Both the position numbers and the translations under genes were made by a program. From assembly GCF_963677005.1 (NCBI RefSeq), contig NZ_OY781616.1, positions 875,501-939,500 of the forward strand: a stretch of DNA of 64,000 bases. The letters are read 5' to 3'. Positions 53,019-62,036 of this stretch are shown one piece after another. Numbering within the stretch: the first letter of the stretch is position 1; each line of letters starts with the position of its first letter. The notes beneath the pieces are model-generated. The model saw nothing but the letters and a program-made list of their open reading frames with translations. It was not told the DNA's origin and searched no databases. This DNA is from Maridesulfovibrio sp. (GTDB taxonomy: Bacteria; Desulfobacterota; Desulfovibrionia; Desulfovibrionales; Desulfovibrionaceae).

Positions 53019-53889
53019 CCCAATGGCAATTATGAAAAACAGCAGCAGCGCCGAGAATCGGGGCATCTCCTCCTAATCGCGAATATTCAATGACCAGATT
53101 TTTCAGTGATGTGGGGAAGGTGAATGTTTCGATGGCAGCCCTCATTGCAGGATCGAAATAATCTCTTGCCTCCGCAATGGAGCCGCCGAGGATAAAGTTT
53201 CCGGGGTCAACGGCATACATGATTATTTTTATGGCCTGACCCAAGTGTTCTCCAAATTGGCGATAGGATTGCAGCGCAGCCGGGTCATTTCTTTGCGCTT
53301 TTACGAATATGCTCGGGCCGTCGTCTTTGAAATTGTTTTTAAAAAACTGCCCACTGGCATAGTCTTCAAGTTTGCCGTCAAGATAAGGTATCTCCCCGAA
53401 TTCCCCGGACCCGCAGTTGGCATCGGCCAGCAGTGTTCCCCGGTTGATCAGCCCCGTGCCGATGCCGGTTCCGAGTGTTATTCCGGCGAAATTCTCATAA
53501 TTTTTCCCTAGCCCGTAGAGTTTCTCACCCATGGCAAAGCAATTGGCGTCGTTATCCATGACAACCGGCACCTGAAAATGCGCTTCCAGAATATCTTTGA
53601 GGTGTATCTCCTTCCAGGATTTTATGTTCTGGACATCGTAGATGATTCCATTTTCTCGATCGAGCATGCTTGGAATACCGATTCCGATACCGGACACTTC
53701 TCCTGAAAAAACAGCGGCAATTGTGTCTTTAACGACTTCAACAACTGCGTCGGCATCGTATTCGCTGGATTCCGGAATCAGGTTGGAAGCCGCAGATACA
53801 ATCGCCCCGCCTGCGACCAGTCCTGCTTTAACCTTTGTTCCTCCGAGATCAACACCGATAACTGCGCTGTTATAGTTTTTGTGGCTCAT
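53005..53889 (-). CDS. ROK-family sugar kinase
   Basis: 294 residues. N-terminal phosphate loop VIGVDLGGTKVKAGLV, GIPSMLDRENG, MDNDANCFAMGE, and GITLGTGIGTGLINRGTL identify the ROK fold. The usual zinc CxCxxC cluster is absent and the GxxGExGH segment reads GSGEFGEIP, so the sugar cannot be guessed. It overlaps the upstream MFS gene by 4 bases, pointing to uptake plus phosphorylation of one sugar. Its 3' end abuts the broken fic gene. Confidence 0.88.
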   Translation of the reverse strand: MSHKNYNSAVIGVDLGGTKVKAGLVAGGAIVSAASNLIPESSEYDADAVVEVVKDTIAAVFSGEVSGIGIGIPSMLDRENGIIYDVQNIKSWKEIHLKDILEAHFQVPVVMDNDANCFAMGEKLYGLGKNYENFAGITLGTGIGTGLINRGTLLADANCGSGEFGEIPYLDGKLEDYASGQFFKNNFKDDGPSIFVKAQRNDPAALQSYRQFGEHLGQAIKIIMYAVDPGNFILGGSIAEARDYFDPAMRAAIETFTFPTSLKNLVIEYSRLGGDAPILGAAAVFHNCHWVKGR

Positions 53890-55160
53890 GAGGATTTCCT
53901 TTTCATTTTAAAAAGTTCGGAAGCACTGATTGTCTTGTTGTTGATCAGAGGGCGAGCGGTCATGGAGATGTAGAGCAGGTAAAGGATAGTCAGATAAACA
54001 AAACACATGCCATATCTCAGGCCGGTGTAGTGTCCAAGGGTACCTACTATCAGTGGCACAATGGCTCCTCCGATAATTCCGGTACAGAAAATTCCTGAAA
54101 TTGATCCGTGATGGGAATCAAGGGAATTCATGCCCAGTGAAAATACGCTGCCGTACATTACCGATGTCAGAAAACCGCAAACAGGAAATGCTAAAATGGA
54201 GATGGTGCGCGGGCAGAATAATGCCGCGCTCAGGGCTGCAAGTTGCAGGATCAAAAATGATTTTAGCACGGTTCGGACGTCAACTAGCCGTAATAAAACA
54301 ATGCCGATAAAGCTGCCTATACATTGCAGAGCCCAGAAGAAAGCAACGACCCTTGCTCCGGTAGTGTTGGGATCAACACCGTGGTAGTCCTGTAAAAACT
54401 GGGTAATCCAGACGCTGATGCCCTGCTCCATGCCAACGTAAGCAAAGATTCCGAAAAAATAGATCAATACTGTTTCATTTTGCAAAAGCCGGGCAATCGT
54501 TTTTGTCCCGTCGAGTTTTTCTTCTGCATTGAGCACAATGCGCGGAAAACGGAACAGCGCAATGAAAATAACCATGCCGCACATGACGGCTGCATTGAGC
54601 CAGTAAATGGAAACCCATTCCAGATTCGGTGGAATGAGTTTTGTCATGGTTGTGAGAAAGAAATCGTCATTGCCGCTGTACGGCAGGTTCTGCACAAGAT
54701 AGGAAAAAACAAAGGGACTTAAAAACGAAGCGGCCCCAAAGAAAACCTGGGTCAGGACGGAAAGGAAGGAATAATTTTCTTCGCCGCCGCAGGTTCTAAG
54801 CAATGGCCAGAAGGCAACCTGCAACATAGCGACAGACGCCCCGATGACAAACAGGCTGATCAGATAGGTCAGGTAATTTGCATTTGAACAGAATATAAGG
54901 GCTCCACAGATTCCCAGAGTAAAGGCGGATAAAATGGTAAATTTGCTGCCGCGGCTTTCAAGCAGATATCCGGCAGGTATTGAAACCAGATAGGCAATAA
55001 AAAAGGCAAAGGGCAGCACCCCGGATTGGGTCAGGGTCAGGTGCATGTCTTTGGTCGCATTCGGCATTATGGGGCCAAGGATATTGGTCACAAACGAAAT
55101 GACAAAAAAACCGAACATGATCATCCAGACAATGGTTTGGTTGCTGTAGCGGGAGGTCAT
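53886..55160 (-). CDS. MFS transporter (sugar-type)
   Basis: 424 residues from the ATG preceded by AAAAAAGGAGCCCAA. Twelve hydrophobic segments; SIPAGYLLESRGSKFTILSA after TM2 is the MFS loop motif. FucP-like features include FFVISFVTNILGPIMPNATK. Coupled to the ROK kinase, so probably a sugar importer. The 300-base gap upstream holds only the hdc terminator and presumably this operon's promoter. Confidence 0.85.
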   Translation of the reverse strand: MTSRYSNQTIVWMIMFGFFVISFVTNILGPIMPNATKDMHLTLTQSGVLPFAFFIAYLVSIPAGYLLESRGSKFTILSAFTLGICGALIFCSNANYLTYLISLFVIGASVAMLQVAFWPLLRTCGGEENYSFLSVLTQVFFGAASFLSPFVFSYLVQNLPYSGNDDFFLTTMTKLIPPNLEWVSIYWLNAAVMCGMVIFIALFRFPRIVLNAEEKLDGTKTIARLLQNETVLIYFFGIFAYVGMEQGISVWITQFLQDYHGVDPNTTGARVVAFFWALQCIGSFIGIVLLRLVDVRTVLKSFLILQLAALSAALFCPRTISILAFPVCGFLTSVMYGSVFSLGMNSLDSHHGSISGIFCTGIIGGAIVPLIVGTLGHYTGLRYGMCFVYLTILYLLYISMTARPLINNKTISASELFKMKRKSS

Positions 55161-55399
55161 TTGGGCTCCTTTTTTATTGCGGCTGTCGGGCTGCATGTCC
55201 CATGTCTTCATTTAACTCAGAAGAAACCATTTTTAAATATGGCTGAAAAATTACGTATTATTTTTATTACAGTTACTTTGCCGCAATTCTATCTGTTGCC
55301 ACGCTGACAAAACAATTCGGCAACATGTTTAAGATGTGCGTTTTGTATACACGTTAAGTATTCTGTGAATCAACACGTTGCTTTGGCTTCCCGGGAATA

Positions 55400-55437
55400 A
55401 AAATAAAACTGCCCCCGAAAAAATATCGAGGGCAGTT
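55400..55437 (-). terminator. Terminator after the histidine decarboxylase gene
   Basis: On the minus strand AACTGCCCTCG pairs with CGGGGGCAGTT (one wobble) across an A/T loop and is followed by TTATTTTTATT. Confidence 0.75.
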
Positions 55438-55463
55438 GGAGAAGCTGTGAAATTAATTATTGC

Positions 55464-56402
55464 TTACTTGAATTTCATGGATTTTTTCCATTCCTTCAAA
55501 CTCATTTTTTCCAGAGCCATAAAGCCCCCTGCAGGCAGGGCTTTGCGGGCTAGAGTCACGTATGGTGCTACTGTTAATGCAGTCCCTACATATCCGGGCT
55601 TCATTATGACATAAGCATAGGCCATATAGGTGCGGTCATAAACAACACTTTGGTTTTCACCGCAATCAACAATGGATTTGGCCACATTTTTCTGGTGCTC
55701 ATCCAGAAAGTGCTTCAAATCCTTTTCGTTATTATTTCTGGTCCACAGGCCTGCATCCTCAATAAAAAGGCTGGGGGCCGCAGTTCGGTCTTTTGCCAAA
55801 GAAATGCACAAGTAGCTCCAGACGCCGTAAGCCTGCCCTTTTTCCGGGGACGGGGAGCCTTTTAACGGTCTATACGCGGTAACATCTTTATGGGCGCAGA
55901 TAACATGGCTGCCCGGAGCAGGCGGAAAATGCCGATCCTGTGCGGTTCCGAACAAAGCCTTGCCCGCTTCAATCAGCGGTGCGGCATCGTATACCGGCAA
56001 AGGGGTTCCGTCATACTGGGTGAGGGTAAACATCGGCTTCTGGGTGTTGTTTTCAACTTCTTCGGCTACAGCCAGATCCAATCCCCAGATGCTGCCCATT
56101 ATACCATTAAAGGACGAGGCGGTGAGCATATTGATCCCGCCGATATAGGCATCGGTGGTCTCGGCCCGGTCGTATGCAATAATGCCGTCTATGAGCAGGT
56201 CGTCGGATTTGTCCACGGTTCCTGTGGAGACCTTCAAGACGTTCACATAACCAATCCCCTGAGCACCGGGCATGCCGTATCCGTCACAATAATCCTCGAA
56301 CGGCGAAACTGCTGTTTTGTCAAAGACCTGCTGCTCGGCAAATGCGTTCGAAAAAACAAGAACCAGAATCAATCCTGAAAATAGAATAATTTTACGCCAC
56401 AT
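55464..56402 (-). CDS. hdcA: Pyruvoyl-dependent histidine decarboxylase with signal peptide
   Basis: 312 residues from the ATG with GAGGACTGT upstream. Similar along its whole length to the prohistidine decarboxylase of Clostridium perfringens and Lactobacillus 30a: DKSDDLLIDGIIAYDRAE, INMLTASSFNG (self-cleavage expected at Ser96-Ser97, making the pyruvoyl group), YDGTPLPVYDA, PAPGSHVICAHKDVTAYRP, FIEDAGLW (Glu215), VAPYVTLARKALP. The start is a hydrophobic export signal (WRKIILFSGLILVLVFSNAF-AEQQ). It would convert histidine to histamine, perhaps in the periplasm. Confidence 0.9.
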   Translation of the reverse strand: MWRKIILFSGLILVLVFSNAFAEQQVFDKTAVSPFEDYCDGYGMPGAQGIGYVNVLKVSTGTVDKSDDLLIDGIIAYDRAETTDAYIGGINMLTASSFNGIMGSIWGLDLAVAEEVENNTQKPMFTLTQYDGTPLPVYDAAPLIEAGKALFGTAQDRHFPPAPGSHVICAHKDVTAYRPLKGSPSPEKGQAYGVWSYLCISLAKDRTAAPSLFIEDAGLWTRNNNEKDLKHFLDEHQKNVAKSIVDCGENQSVVYDRTYMAYAYVIMKPGYVGTALTVAPYVTLARKALPAGGFMALEKMSLKEWKKSMKFK

Positions 56403-56769
56403 ACAGTCCTCACATGATTTATTATGTTGATTGCGGAAAATGAATTTCCAACATTCTGCTTTCGCTTTCTTCAATTTCTTCCATTTTAAGCCGTATTGTG
56501 TCTGCTGCGTTATAACATTTATTGCCCGTTCATACCTAGCATTATTCCAAATGAAAAACAGTACTAAAATTAAATAATAACCGGAAAGTATAAAAAATTT
56601 ATTTAATCGCTCTTTTCACTGCAACGCTTCACAATCAATAGATATTATCTATTTGTTCACCCTGAAGAACATGATGTATCCAATCTATTAAGTATTTTAT
56701 GGGGCTTAAGTATGCATCTCATAAAGCAAAGTTCCTGAATCTTAATTCTTTGGAAAGTAAAGAGAGATT

Positions 56770-57177
56770 ATGTTGAATACAATTTCGATCAGACTGCATC
56801 CAGGCCAGGATTTACTTTCTGAACTTGATAGGATTGTTGAAATAGAAAATATAGAAGCAGCCTGCATATTAACCTGCGTTGGAAGCCTCACAAAAGCTAA
56901 CTTACGTTTTGCAAATCAGAATCAGCCTACAGAAATGAACGGTTTTTTTGAAATCGTCTCCCTGACAGGAGTCATGTCCAGACATGGGTCCCATTATCAC
57001 ATCGCCATTGCCGATGGAAAAGGTCAAACTTTCGGTGCACACCTTCTTGAAGGCTGCAAAATATATACAACCGCTGAAATTGTAATCGGGGTTTGTTCCG
57101 GAACCCGGTTTTTGCGGACGTTTGATCCGCAAACCGGATATCCTGAGCTTGAAATAGAAACCGTAACCAAGGATTAG
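56770..57177 (+). CDS. PPC/DUF296-domain protein
   Basis: 135 residues, single domain: SIRLHPGQDLLSELDRIVEI, AACILTCVGSLTKANLRFA, HGSHYHIAIADGKGQTFGAH (His cluster), GCKIYTTAEIVIGV. The PPC fold binds metals and is found alone or with AT-hooks; no AT-hook here. Directly upstream of an ECF transporter operon, so it may regulate or sense its substrate. Confidence 0.82.
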   Translation: MLNTISIRLHPGQDLLSELDRIVEIENIEAACILTCVGSLTKANLRFANQNQPTEMNGFFEIVSLTGVMSRHGSHYHIAIADGKGQTFGAHLLEGCKIYTTAEIVIGVCSGTRFLRTFDPQTGYPELEIETVTKD

Positions 57178-57190
57178 GGGGGGCACTAGA

Positions 57191-57784
57191 ATGGGATTTT
57201 CAGAAAGCATTAAAAAGGAATTTTCCACATTCACAGTCGTTTTGATTGCTGTAGCCATTGTCATGAACATTGCGGTAGGACAGCTTGTTTCTCTACTCAA
57301 GATTCCTGTGTTTCTGGATTCAATAGGCACGGTACTGGTCGCAATTCTTGCCGGACCTGTTGCGGGCGGCCTTACAGGGCTGCTTACAAACCTCATCTGG
57401 GGAATGGTTACATCTCCTGTGGCAGCAGCATTCTCTCCCGTAGCCATGATCATCGGTATTGTCGCAGGGGTGTGCGCCCGGTACGGACTTTTCAGGAATC
57501 TGTGGATGGCACTTCTCAGCGGCGTGATTATTACTGTTTTTGTTTCCATTGTTGCCGTGCCCATCCGTCTTTACATGTTCGGCGGAATTACCGGCAGCGG
57601 TGCAGACTTTCTTACCGCCTACATGCTTGCGCTGGGCAAAGACCTTTTCGGATCTGTTATCGTAACCGTATTTACCTCCAACCTTATAGACAAGGTTGTC
57701 ACAGCCGGCCTTGCCTGGGCAATTGTCAAATCCCTCCCTGCTAAAACAGCAAATCGTCTGAGAAGTTCTGAAGCTGTCGGTTAA
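57191..57784 (+). CDS. ECF transporter substrate-binding (S) component
   Basis: 197 residues, about six hydrophobic segments. FLDSIGTVLVAILAGPVAGG, GLLTNLIWGMVTSPVAAAF and LGKDLFGSVIVTVFTSNLID fit small ECF S proteins. The bound vitamin or metabolite is not evident. Followed in order by T, A and A' genes. Confidence 0.8.
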   Translation: MGFSESIKKEFSTFTVVLIAVAIVMNIAVGQLVSLLKIPVFLDSIGTVLVAILAGPVAGGLTGLLTNLIWGMVTSPVAAAFSPVAMIIGIVAGVCARYGLFRNLWMALLSGVIITVFVSIVAVPIRLYMFGGITGSGADFLTAYMLALGKDLFGSVIVTVFTSNLIDKVVTAGLAWAIVKSLPAKTANRLRSSEAVG

Positions 57785-57797
57785 AAAACCAGCCTTG

Positions 57798-58607
57798 ATG
57801 CAAAAAGAAAATCCTACTCTGTTTATAGAGGGAGATTCGTGGATTTACGGACTATCGCCCTTCAGCAAGCTGGCATACATTCTGCTAAACGGGGCGATAG
57901 TCTATCTGGCCGGGTTGGGATGGCAACTGATTACCTGCTATCTGCTGATCAACCTGGCCATGGCTGCCTTTTTCAAGCTGCTGCTCCCGATTTGGAAAGT
58001 CCTGTGGCGGACAATGCTGCCGTTGGCGCTTTTCATGATTCCCATCCACGGTTTTCTGTATCCCGGCAATCAGACCCCGCTTGCCACGTATGAATTCTTG
58101 ACCGTTTATCAGGAAGGACTGCTGTATGCCGTGCATATTCTGCTGCAGCTTTCAGTTGTGCTGGTTTCCTCACTTTTTTTTGTATTCAGCACTCATCCTG
58201 CTGATTTTATCGCCGCCACGACGCAGGCGGGCTGGCCCCCTACTCTGGCCTATCTGCTTGGAAGCCCCCTTCTGATGCTGCCTGCCATGCGAGCCAGAGC
58301 AGCCATGATTCAAGCTGCCCAGCGCGCCAGAGGGCTTGATTCCGAAGGAAATATCTTTCAGAGGATTAAAGGGATCAAGCCGCTTCTGGCCCCATTTGTA
58401 CTAGGCTCGATAATCGAGATTGAACAGCGGGCGGTAGCCCTTGAAGTGCGCGGTTTCAACTCTTGTTCAACCGTTTCCACACTGAGAGATGTGCCTGATT
58501 CAAAAACGGAAAAAACATTTCGCAGGATGATCATTGTTTTTGTTATTATTTTAATAAGTTACCGGATAATTATTAAGCTATGCCCGCAATTAGACTTGAT
58601 GATGTGA
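57798..58607 (+). CDS. ecfT: ECF transporter transmembrane component (EcfT)
   Basis: 269 residues, five or six membrane segments. Coupling motifs AQRARGLDSEG and ALEVRGFNSC (the A-R-G pair) that contact the two ATPases. Length and order fit a group I (dedicated) module. Overlaps the first ATPase gene by 28 bases. Confidence 0.88.
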   Translation: MQKENPTLFIEGDSWIYGLSPFSKLAYILLNGAIVYLAGLGWQLITCYLLINLAMAAFFKLLLPIWKVLWRTMLPLALFMIPIHGFLYPGNQTPLATYEFLTVYQEGLLYAVHILLQLSVVLVSSLFFVFSTHPADFIAATTQAGWPPTLAYLLGSPLLMLPAMRARAAMIQAAQRARGLDSEGNIFQRIKGIKPLLAPFVLGSIIEIEQRAVALEVRGFNSCSTVSTLRDVPDSKTEKTFRRMIIVFVIILISYRIIIKLCPQLDLMM

Positions 58608-59425
58608 CTTTTTACTATTCAGGGACAGAACAATGCTCCCTGAAGAATGTCTGTCTTGAAATTGATCAAGGTGAATTTGTTGCTGTTATCGGCGCAAACA
58701 ATTCCGGCAAATCAAGTCTCTGCTATGCCCTGACAGGTGTCATTCCGCATCTTTATCATGGGAAACTGCACGGTGATATTTATCTGACCGGTAAAAGCAC
58801 CAAATCCATGAGCGTAGATGAAATTTCACGAAGTGCCGGACTGGTGATGCAGATTCCCCAGAATCAACTTTCCGGGGTCCGCTATACCGTGTTTGAAGAA
58901 GTAGCCTTCAGCCTCGAAAATCGGGGGATACCGCGAGATTCAATCAAAAAACGGGTAGCGGAAACTCTGGAACTTACAGGCCTTACAAACCTTGCCGAGA
59001 GATGCCCGCAGCACCTTTCCGGAGGACAGCAGCAGAAGGTCGTACTGGCCGCAGTTCTTGCCAATGACCCGGATATACTTATTCTGGATGAACCGACAAC
59101 ATTTCTTGACCCTCAGGGGACCAATCAGGTCTTTGAGATACTGAGTCAACTCAAGTCTCGCGGGAAATCAATAGTTATTGCGGAACAGAATCTGGAACTT
59201 ATTGCCCTGTATGCCGACCGGGTCGTCACTCTTCATAACGGCGAAATCGTTTTGGACGGTCCGCCTTCACAAGTGCTTACGGATCACAGATTAAATGAGC
59301 TCGGCCTGGACTTGCTGCGTTACACCAAAGTTGCCGAACAGGCTGCTCAAAACAATATGTGGAACAAATCAATGGCACCGGCCGTTACTTTTTCACAAAC
59401 AGTCCGGGGGCTTGAAGTTGGTTAA
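58580..59425 (+). CDS. ECF transporter ATPase A1
   Basis: 281 residues. ABC ATPase: Walker A GANNSGKSSL, Q-loop QIPQNQLSGV, signature LSGGQQQK, Walker B ILILDEPTTFLDP, switch IAEQNLE (Gln in place of the usual His). Together with A2 energises the module. Confidence 0.92.
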   Translation: MPAIRLDDVTFYYSGTEQCSLKNVCLEIDQGEFVAVIGANNSGKSSLCYALTGVIPHLYHGKLHGDIYLTGKSTKSMSVDEISRSAGLVMQIPQNQLSGVRYTVFEEVAFSLENRGIPRDSIKKRVAETLELTGLTNLAERCPQHLSGGQQQKVVLAAVLANDPDILILDEPTTFLDPQGTNQVFEILSQLKSRGKSIVIAEQNLELIALYADRVVTLHNGEIVLDGPPSQVLTDHRLNELGLDLLRYTKVAEQAAQNNMWNKSMAPAVTFSQTVRGLEVG

Positions 59426-60245
59426 TACAGACACTCCGTTTATAATCAAAGTAGATGATATAAGTTTTGATTATGGGAACTCCGTAAACGCTCTGCAGGA
59501 TATTTCGCTGGAAATAAAACAGGGGGAACAGGTTGCGCTTGTCGGGCACAACGGCTCTGGAAAAAGCACATTGGCAAAGCATTTAAACGGGTTGCTGAAG
59601 CAGACATCCGGTAGTGTGCTGATTAACGGAGAGTCTACAGAAATAAAACGGACTGCCCAACTTGCCGGAACAGTCGCCCTGCTCTTTCAAAATCCCGATG
59701 ATCAGATCTGCAAACGAACCGTCCGGGATGAGGTTGCCTTCGGTCCGCGCAACCTTGGGTATTCGAAAGATAGAATTCAGGAACTTGTGTATAACGCGCT
59801 GTCCGATTTCGACCTTCTTTCCTTTGAGGAATTCAATCCCCATGATCTCGGATACAGCCAGCGCAAAAGGCTGGCTCTTGCTTCGGTTTGCGCCATGGAC
59901 ACTCCGGTCATTATTATGGATGAACCGACAGCAGGTCTTGATCCGCATGAGGTCAGCATTTTGAAATCTGTCATGGACAAGCTGAAAGCCATGGACAGAA
60001 CTGTCATTGTCATAAGTCACGATATGGATTTTTTAGCAGAGACTGCAGCAAGAGCCGTCTGTCTCAACGAAGGAAAAAAGATCTACGACGGGTGTATCTT
60101 AGACTTTTTTTCGAGACAGACCATGCTTGAAGATTGTGGATTGTTATGTCCTCAGATTGCCCGTCTTTGTGCCTATTTTAATCTCCGTCCTCAAAGATAT
60201 ACCCCTGATGATTTTATTACTGAACTTGAAAAGACCAGACGGTAA
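59418..60245 (+). CDS. ECF transporter ATPase A2
   Basis: About 275 residues using TTG at 59418, 8 bases after CCGGGGGC and overlapping the A1 stop. Walker A GHNGSGKSTL, signature replaced by YSQRKRLALA, Walker B VIIMDEPTAGLDP, switch histidine VISHDMD. The degenerate signature may make the two ATP sites unequal. Confidence 0.88.
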   Translation: MVNTDTPFIIKVDDISFDYGNSVNALQDISLEIKQGEQVALVGHNGSGKSTLAKHLNGLLKQTSGSVLINGESTEIKRTAQLAGTVALLFQNPDDQICKRTVRDEVAFGPRNLGYSKDRIQELVYNALSDFDLLSFEEFNPHDLGYSQRKRLALASVCAMDTPVIIMDEPTAGLDPHEVSILKSVMDKLKAMDRTVIVISHDMDFLAETAARAVCLNEGKKIYDGCILDFFSRQTMLEDCGLLCPQIARLCAYFNLRPQRYTPDDFITELEKTRR

Positions 60246-60386
60246 CCATCCACACATTTTGTTTAATCCGGCAGTACAGCCGCTCTGGGCTGAACGGCCT
60301 GTCTCATTTCGCTGAGATTGATTCCGCAAAAAAGATGTTGCCCTTCCGTTGTTTTTTTCAAATGGGGTTGAAATTCATTCTTATTC

Positions 60387-60405
60387 AATGTAATTAATCA
60401 TTATC
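60387..60405 (-). promoter_or_regulatory. Possible Fur/PerR-type operator before the peroxiredoxin gene
   Basis: On the minus strand TGATAATGATTAATTACA has a full left half-site and a partial right one of the 7-1-7 Fur-family pattern TGATAATnATTATCA. It is about 105 bases before the gene start. One of many AT-rich sites, so weak. Confidence 0.3.
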
Positions 60406-60510
60406 AAGACTGTCTCCACTTTAGAGGTCTATTGGAGCCTGTTTTTGAGAGTCGTAACTATTATTGATTAGATAGCCAACCAACTTAAACCTAGCCTCAA
60501 GGAGGACTTA

Positions 60511-61152
60511 ATGGAAAACGGAATCCCATTGTTGGGAGATGCATTTCCTGAAATGGAAGTAGTGACCACGCAGGGAACACTTACCCTCCCAAATGACATG
60601 AAAGGCAAATGGTTTGTCCTTTTTTCCCACCCGGCAGATTATACTCCGGTCTGCACAACTGAATTTGTGGCCTTCCAGAAAAGGGCCAGTCAGTTCAGGG
60701 AAATGAATTGCGAGTTGATAGGTCTTTCCATCGATCAGGTCTTCTCACACATAAAATGGATCGACTGGATCAAGGACAATCTGGACGTTGAAATAGACTT
60801 TCCCGTGATCGCCGATGACATGGGTAAAGTTGCCGCCAAGCTCGGCATGGTCCACCCAGGGAAAGGGACCAATACCGTCAGAGCCGTATTTATTGTCGAC
60901 GACAAAGGGAAGCTGAGAATCATGTTTTATTACCCGCAGGAGCTGGGTAGAAACATGGATGAAATCCTCAGGGCGGTTAAGGGAATGCAGACTTCGGACA
61001 AGGAAGGCGTCGCAATCCCGGCAGGATGGCCGTCCAATGAACTGATCGGTGATTCCGTGATCATTCCTCCGGCCAACAATGTTGAAAAGGCCAAGGAACG
61101 TAAAGGAGCCGACGATTGCTTCGACTGGTGGTTCTGCCACAAGAAATTATAG
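60511..61152 (+). CDS. Peroxiredoxin (Prx6/AhpC-TSA type)
   Basis: 213 residues, AAGGAGGACTTA before the ATG. Active site [20 protein letters not shown] with the peroxidatic Cys; FFSHPAD and the C-terminal half [20 protein letters not shown] fit the archaeal/bacterial Prx6-like group. Two further cysteines lie at the very C-terminus ([12 protein letters not shown]). Reduces H2O2 and organic peroxides, useful to an anaerobe exposed to oxygen. Confidence 0.93.
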   Translation: MENGIPLLGDAFPEMEVVTTQGTLTLPNDMKGKWFVLFSHPADYTPVCTTEFVAFQKRASQFREMNCELIGLSIDQVFSHIKWIDWIKDNLDVEIDFPVIADDMGKVAAKLGMVHPGKGTNTVRAVFIVDDKGKLRIMFYYPQELGRNMDEILRAVKGMQTSDKEGVAIPAGWPSNELIGDSVIIPPANNVEKAKERKGADDCFDWWFCHKKL

Positions 61153-61170
61153 GCTTAAACCAGATTACAA

Positions 61171-61200
61171 GAGCCTCCGGATTAGATAATTCGGAGGCTC
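61171..61200 (+). terminator. Terminator after the peroxiredoxin gene
   Basis: GAGCCTCCG pairs with CGGAGGCTC around GATTAGATAATT; TTTT follows after AGAC. Confidence 0.65.
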
Positions 61201-61236
61201 AGACTTTTGATAACGCACCTTCTGCTGTGATGATGC

Positions 61237-61292
61237 GAAAAAGCATGAAACTTGCGCAGTTCTCTCCACGCTTGGTTCCATGCTTTTTTACG
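61237..61292. other. Long imperfect inverted repeat
   Basis: AAAAAGCATG pairs with CATGCTTTTT, with further partial pairing inward (AACTTGCG with CGCTTGGTT). Could be a bidirectional terminator for the converging small gene, or a small RNA. Confidence 0.45.
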
Positions 61293-61369
61293 TCTTACAT
61301 CCTGCTCATTCTCAACTGTCCGGCCTTGATGACAGGATAGTTGAAAAATGAACCTTTCCAGACAGAATC

Positions 61370-61642
61370 TTATTGTGCCGGAGGTGCCATCCTGCCGTCA
61401 GGCGGAGAATCCGGTCTCAAAACAAGCCTGTCTCCTTCCTGTTCACATGTGCCGGTAATTGTGTCGCCGTTCGGCGTGGTCATCTGAGCGGAATCTCCGA
61501 CCTGTTTTCCATCACAGGCTGTGTAGGCTTCCGGCGGGGGACCGGGACGATCTCCGTGCTGATCATCCATCATGCCCGGTTGAGCCAGCGCGGCTGAGGC
61601 GCCGAGAACAATAAGGCATATGAGCAGAATAATTTTCTTCAT
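61370..61642 (-). CDS. Small secreted protein, unknown
   Basis: 90 residues from the ATG with AAGGAGAATACTC upstream; the longer frame is unlikely. Signal peptide (KKIILLICLIVLGASAALAQ). The mature part is Gly/Pro/Asp-rich with ACDGKQVGDSAQMTTPNGDT and TGTCEQEGDRLVLRPDSPP, a pattern like small periplasmic proteins with one disulfide. No family named. Confidence 0.68.
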   Translation of the reverse strand: MKKIILLICLIVLGASAALAQPGMMDDQHGDRPGPPPEAYTACDGKQVGDSAQMTTPNGDTITGTCEQEGDRLVLRPDSPPDGRMAPPAQ

Positions 61643-61924
61643 GAGTATTCTCCTTAAGTTAACGGATAAGATTAAGCAGAATATCATCATTTGAAACAAA
61701 GTATATGATGCTCAAATTAAGAAGAATATACACATCTAATGGTTTGGGTCGAAAATCAGTTTATTGGAAATTTTGTGTAAAACAAGTGAAAGCCGGGAAA
61801 TGCACAGGGTGTGGAGGTCTAGATTAATTAGTCTTTAAAAATTATTGCTGCCGGGTAAAACAAACCCTCTGCCAACTTTAATTGAATAAATCCAGGACGG
61901 CTAATTGTTCAAGAAGGCGAAGCC

Positions 61925-61970
61925 CCGCTAAAAAAGTTTGGGATTCTCAAACCCTTTTCAAAGGGTTTGA
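61925..61970 (-). terminator. Terminator after fruA
   Basis: TCAAACCCTTT pairs with AAAGGGTTTGA, then on the minus strand GAATCCCAAACTTTTTTAGC. The surrounding ~80 bases (GAAGCCCCGCTAAAAAAGTT, GGCCCCCGGCAGGGTCGCCG) are of the kind repeated after many genes in Desulfovibrio-type genomes. The rest of 61700-62036 shows no gene. Confidence 0.7.
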
Positions 61971-62036
61971 GGCCCCCGGCAGGGTCGCCGAAGGCCTTTC
62001 TATGTCCAGGATTCAAATTATTCCGGGCGATAAACG

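Noticed and set aside
56475..56769. Riboswitch before the PPC-ECF operon
   Set aside because: AT-rich leader with no recognisable aptamer core or terminator pair.
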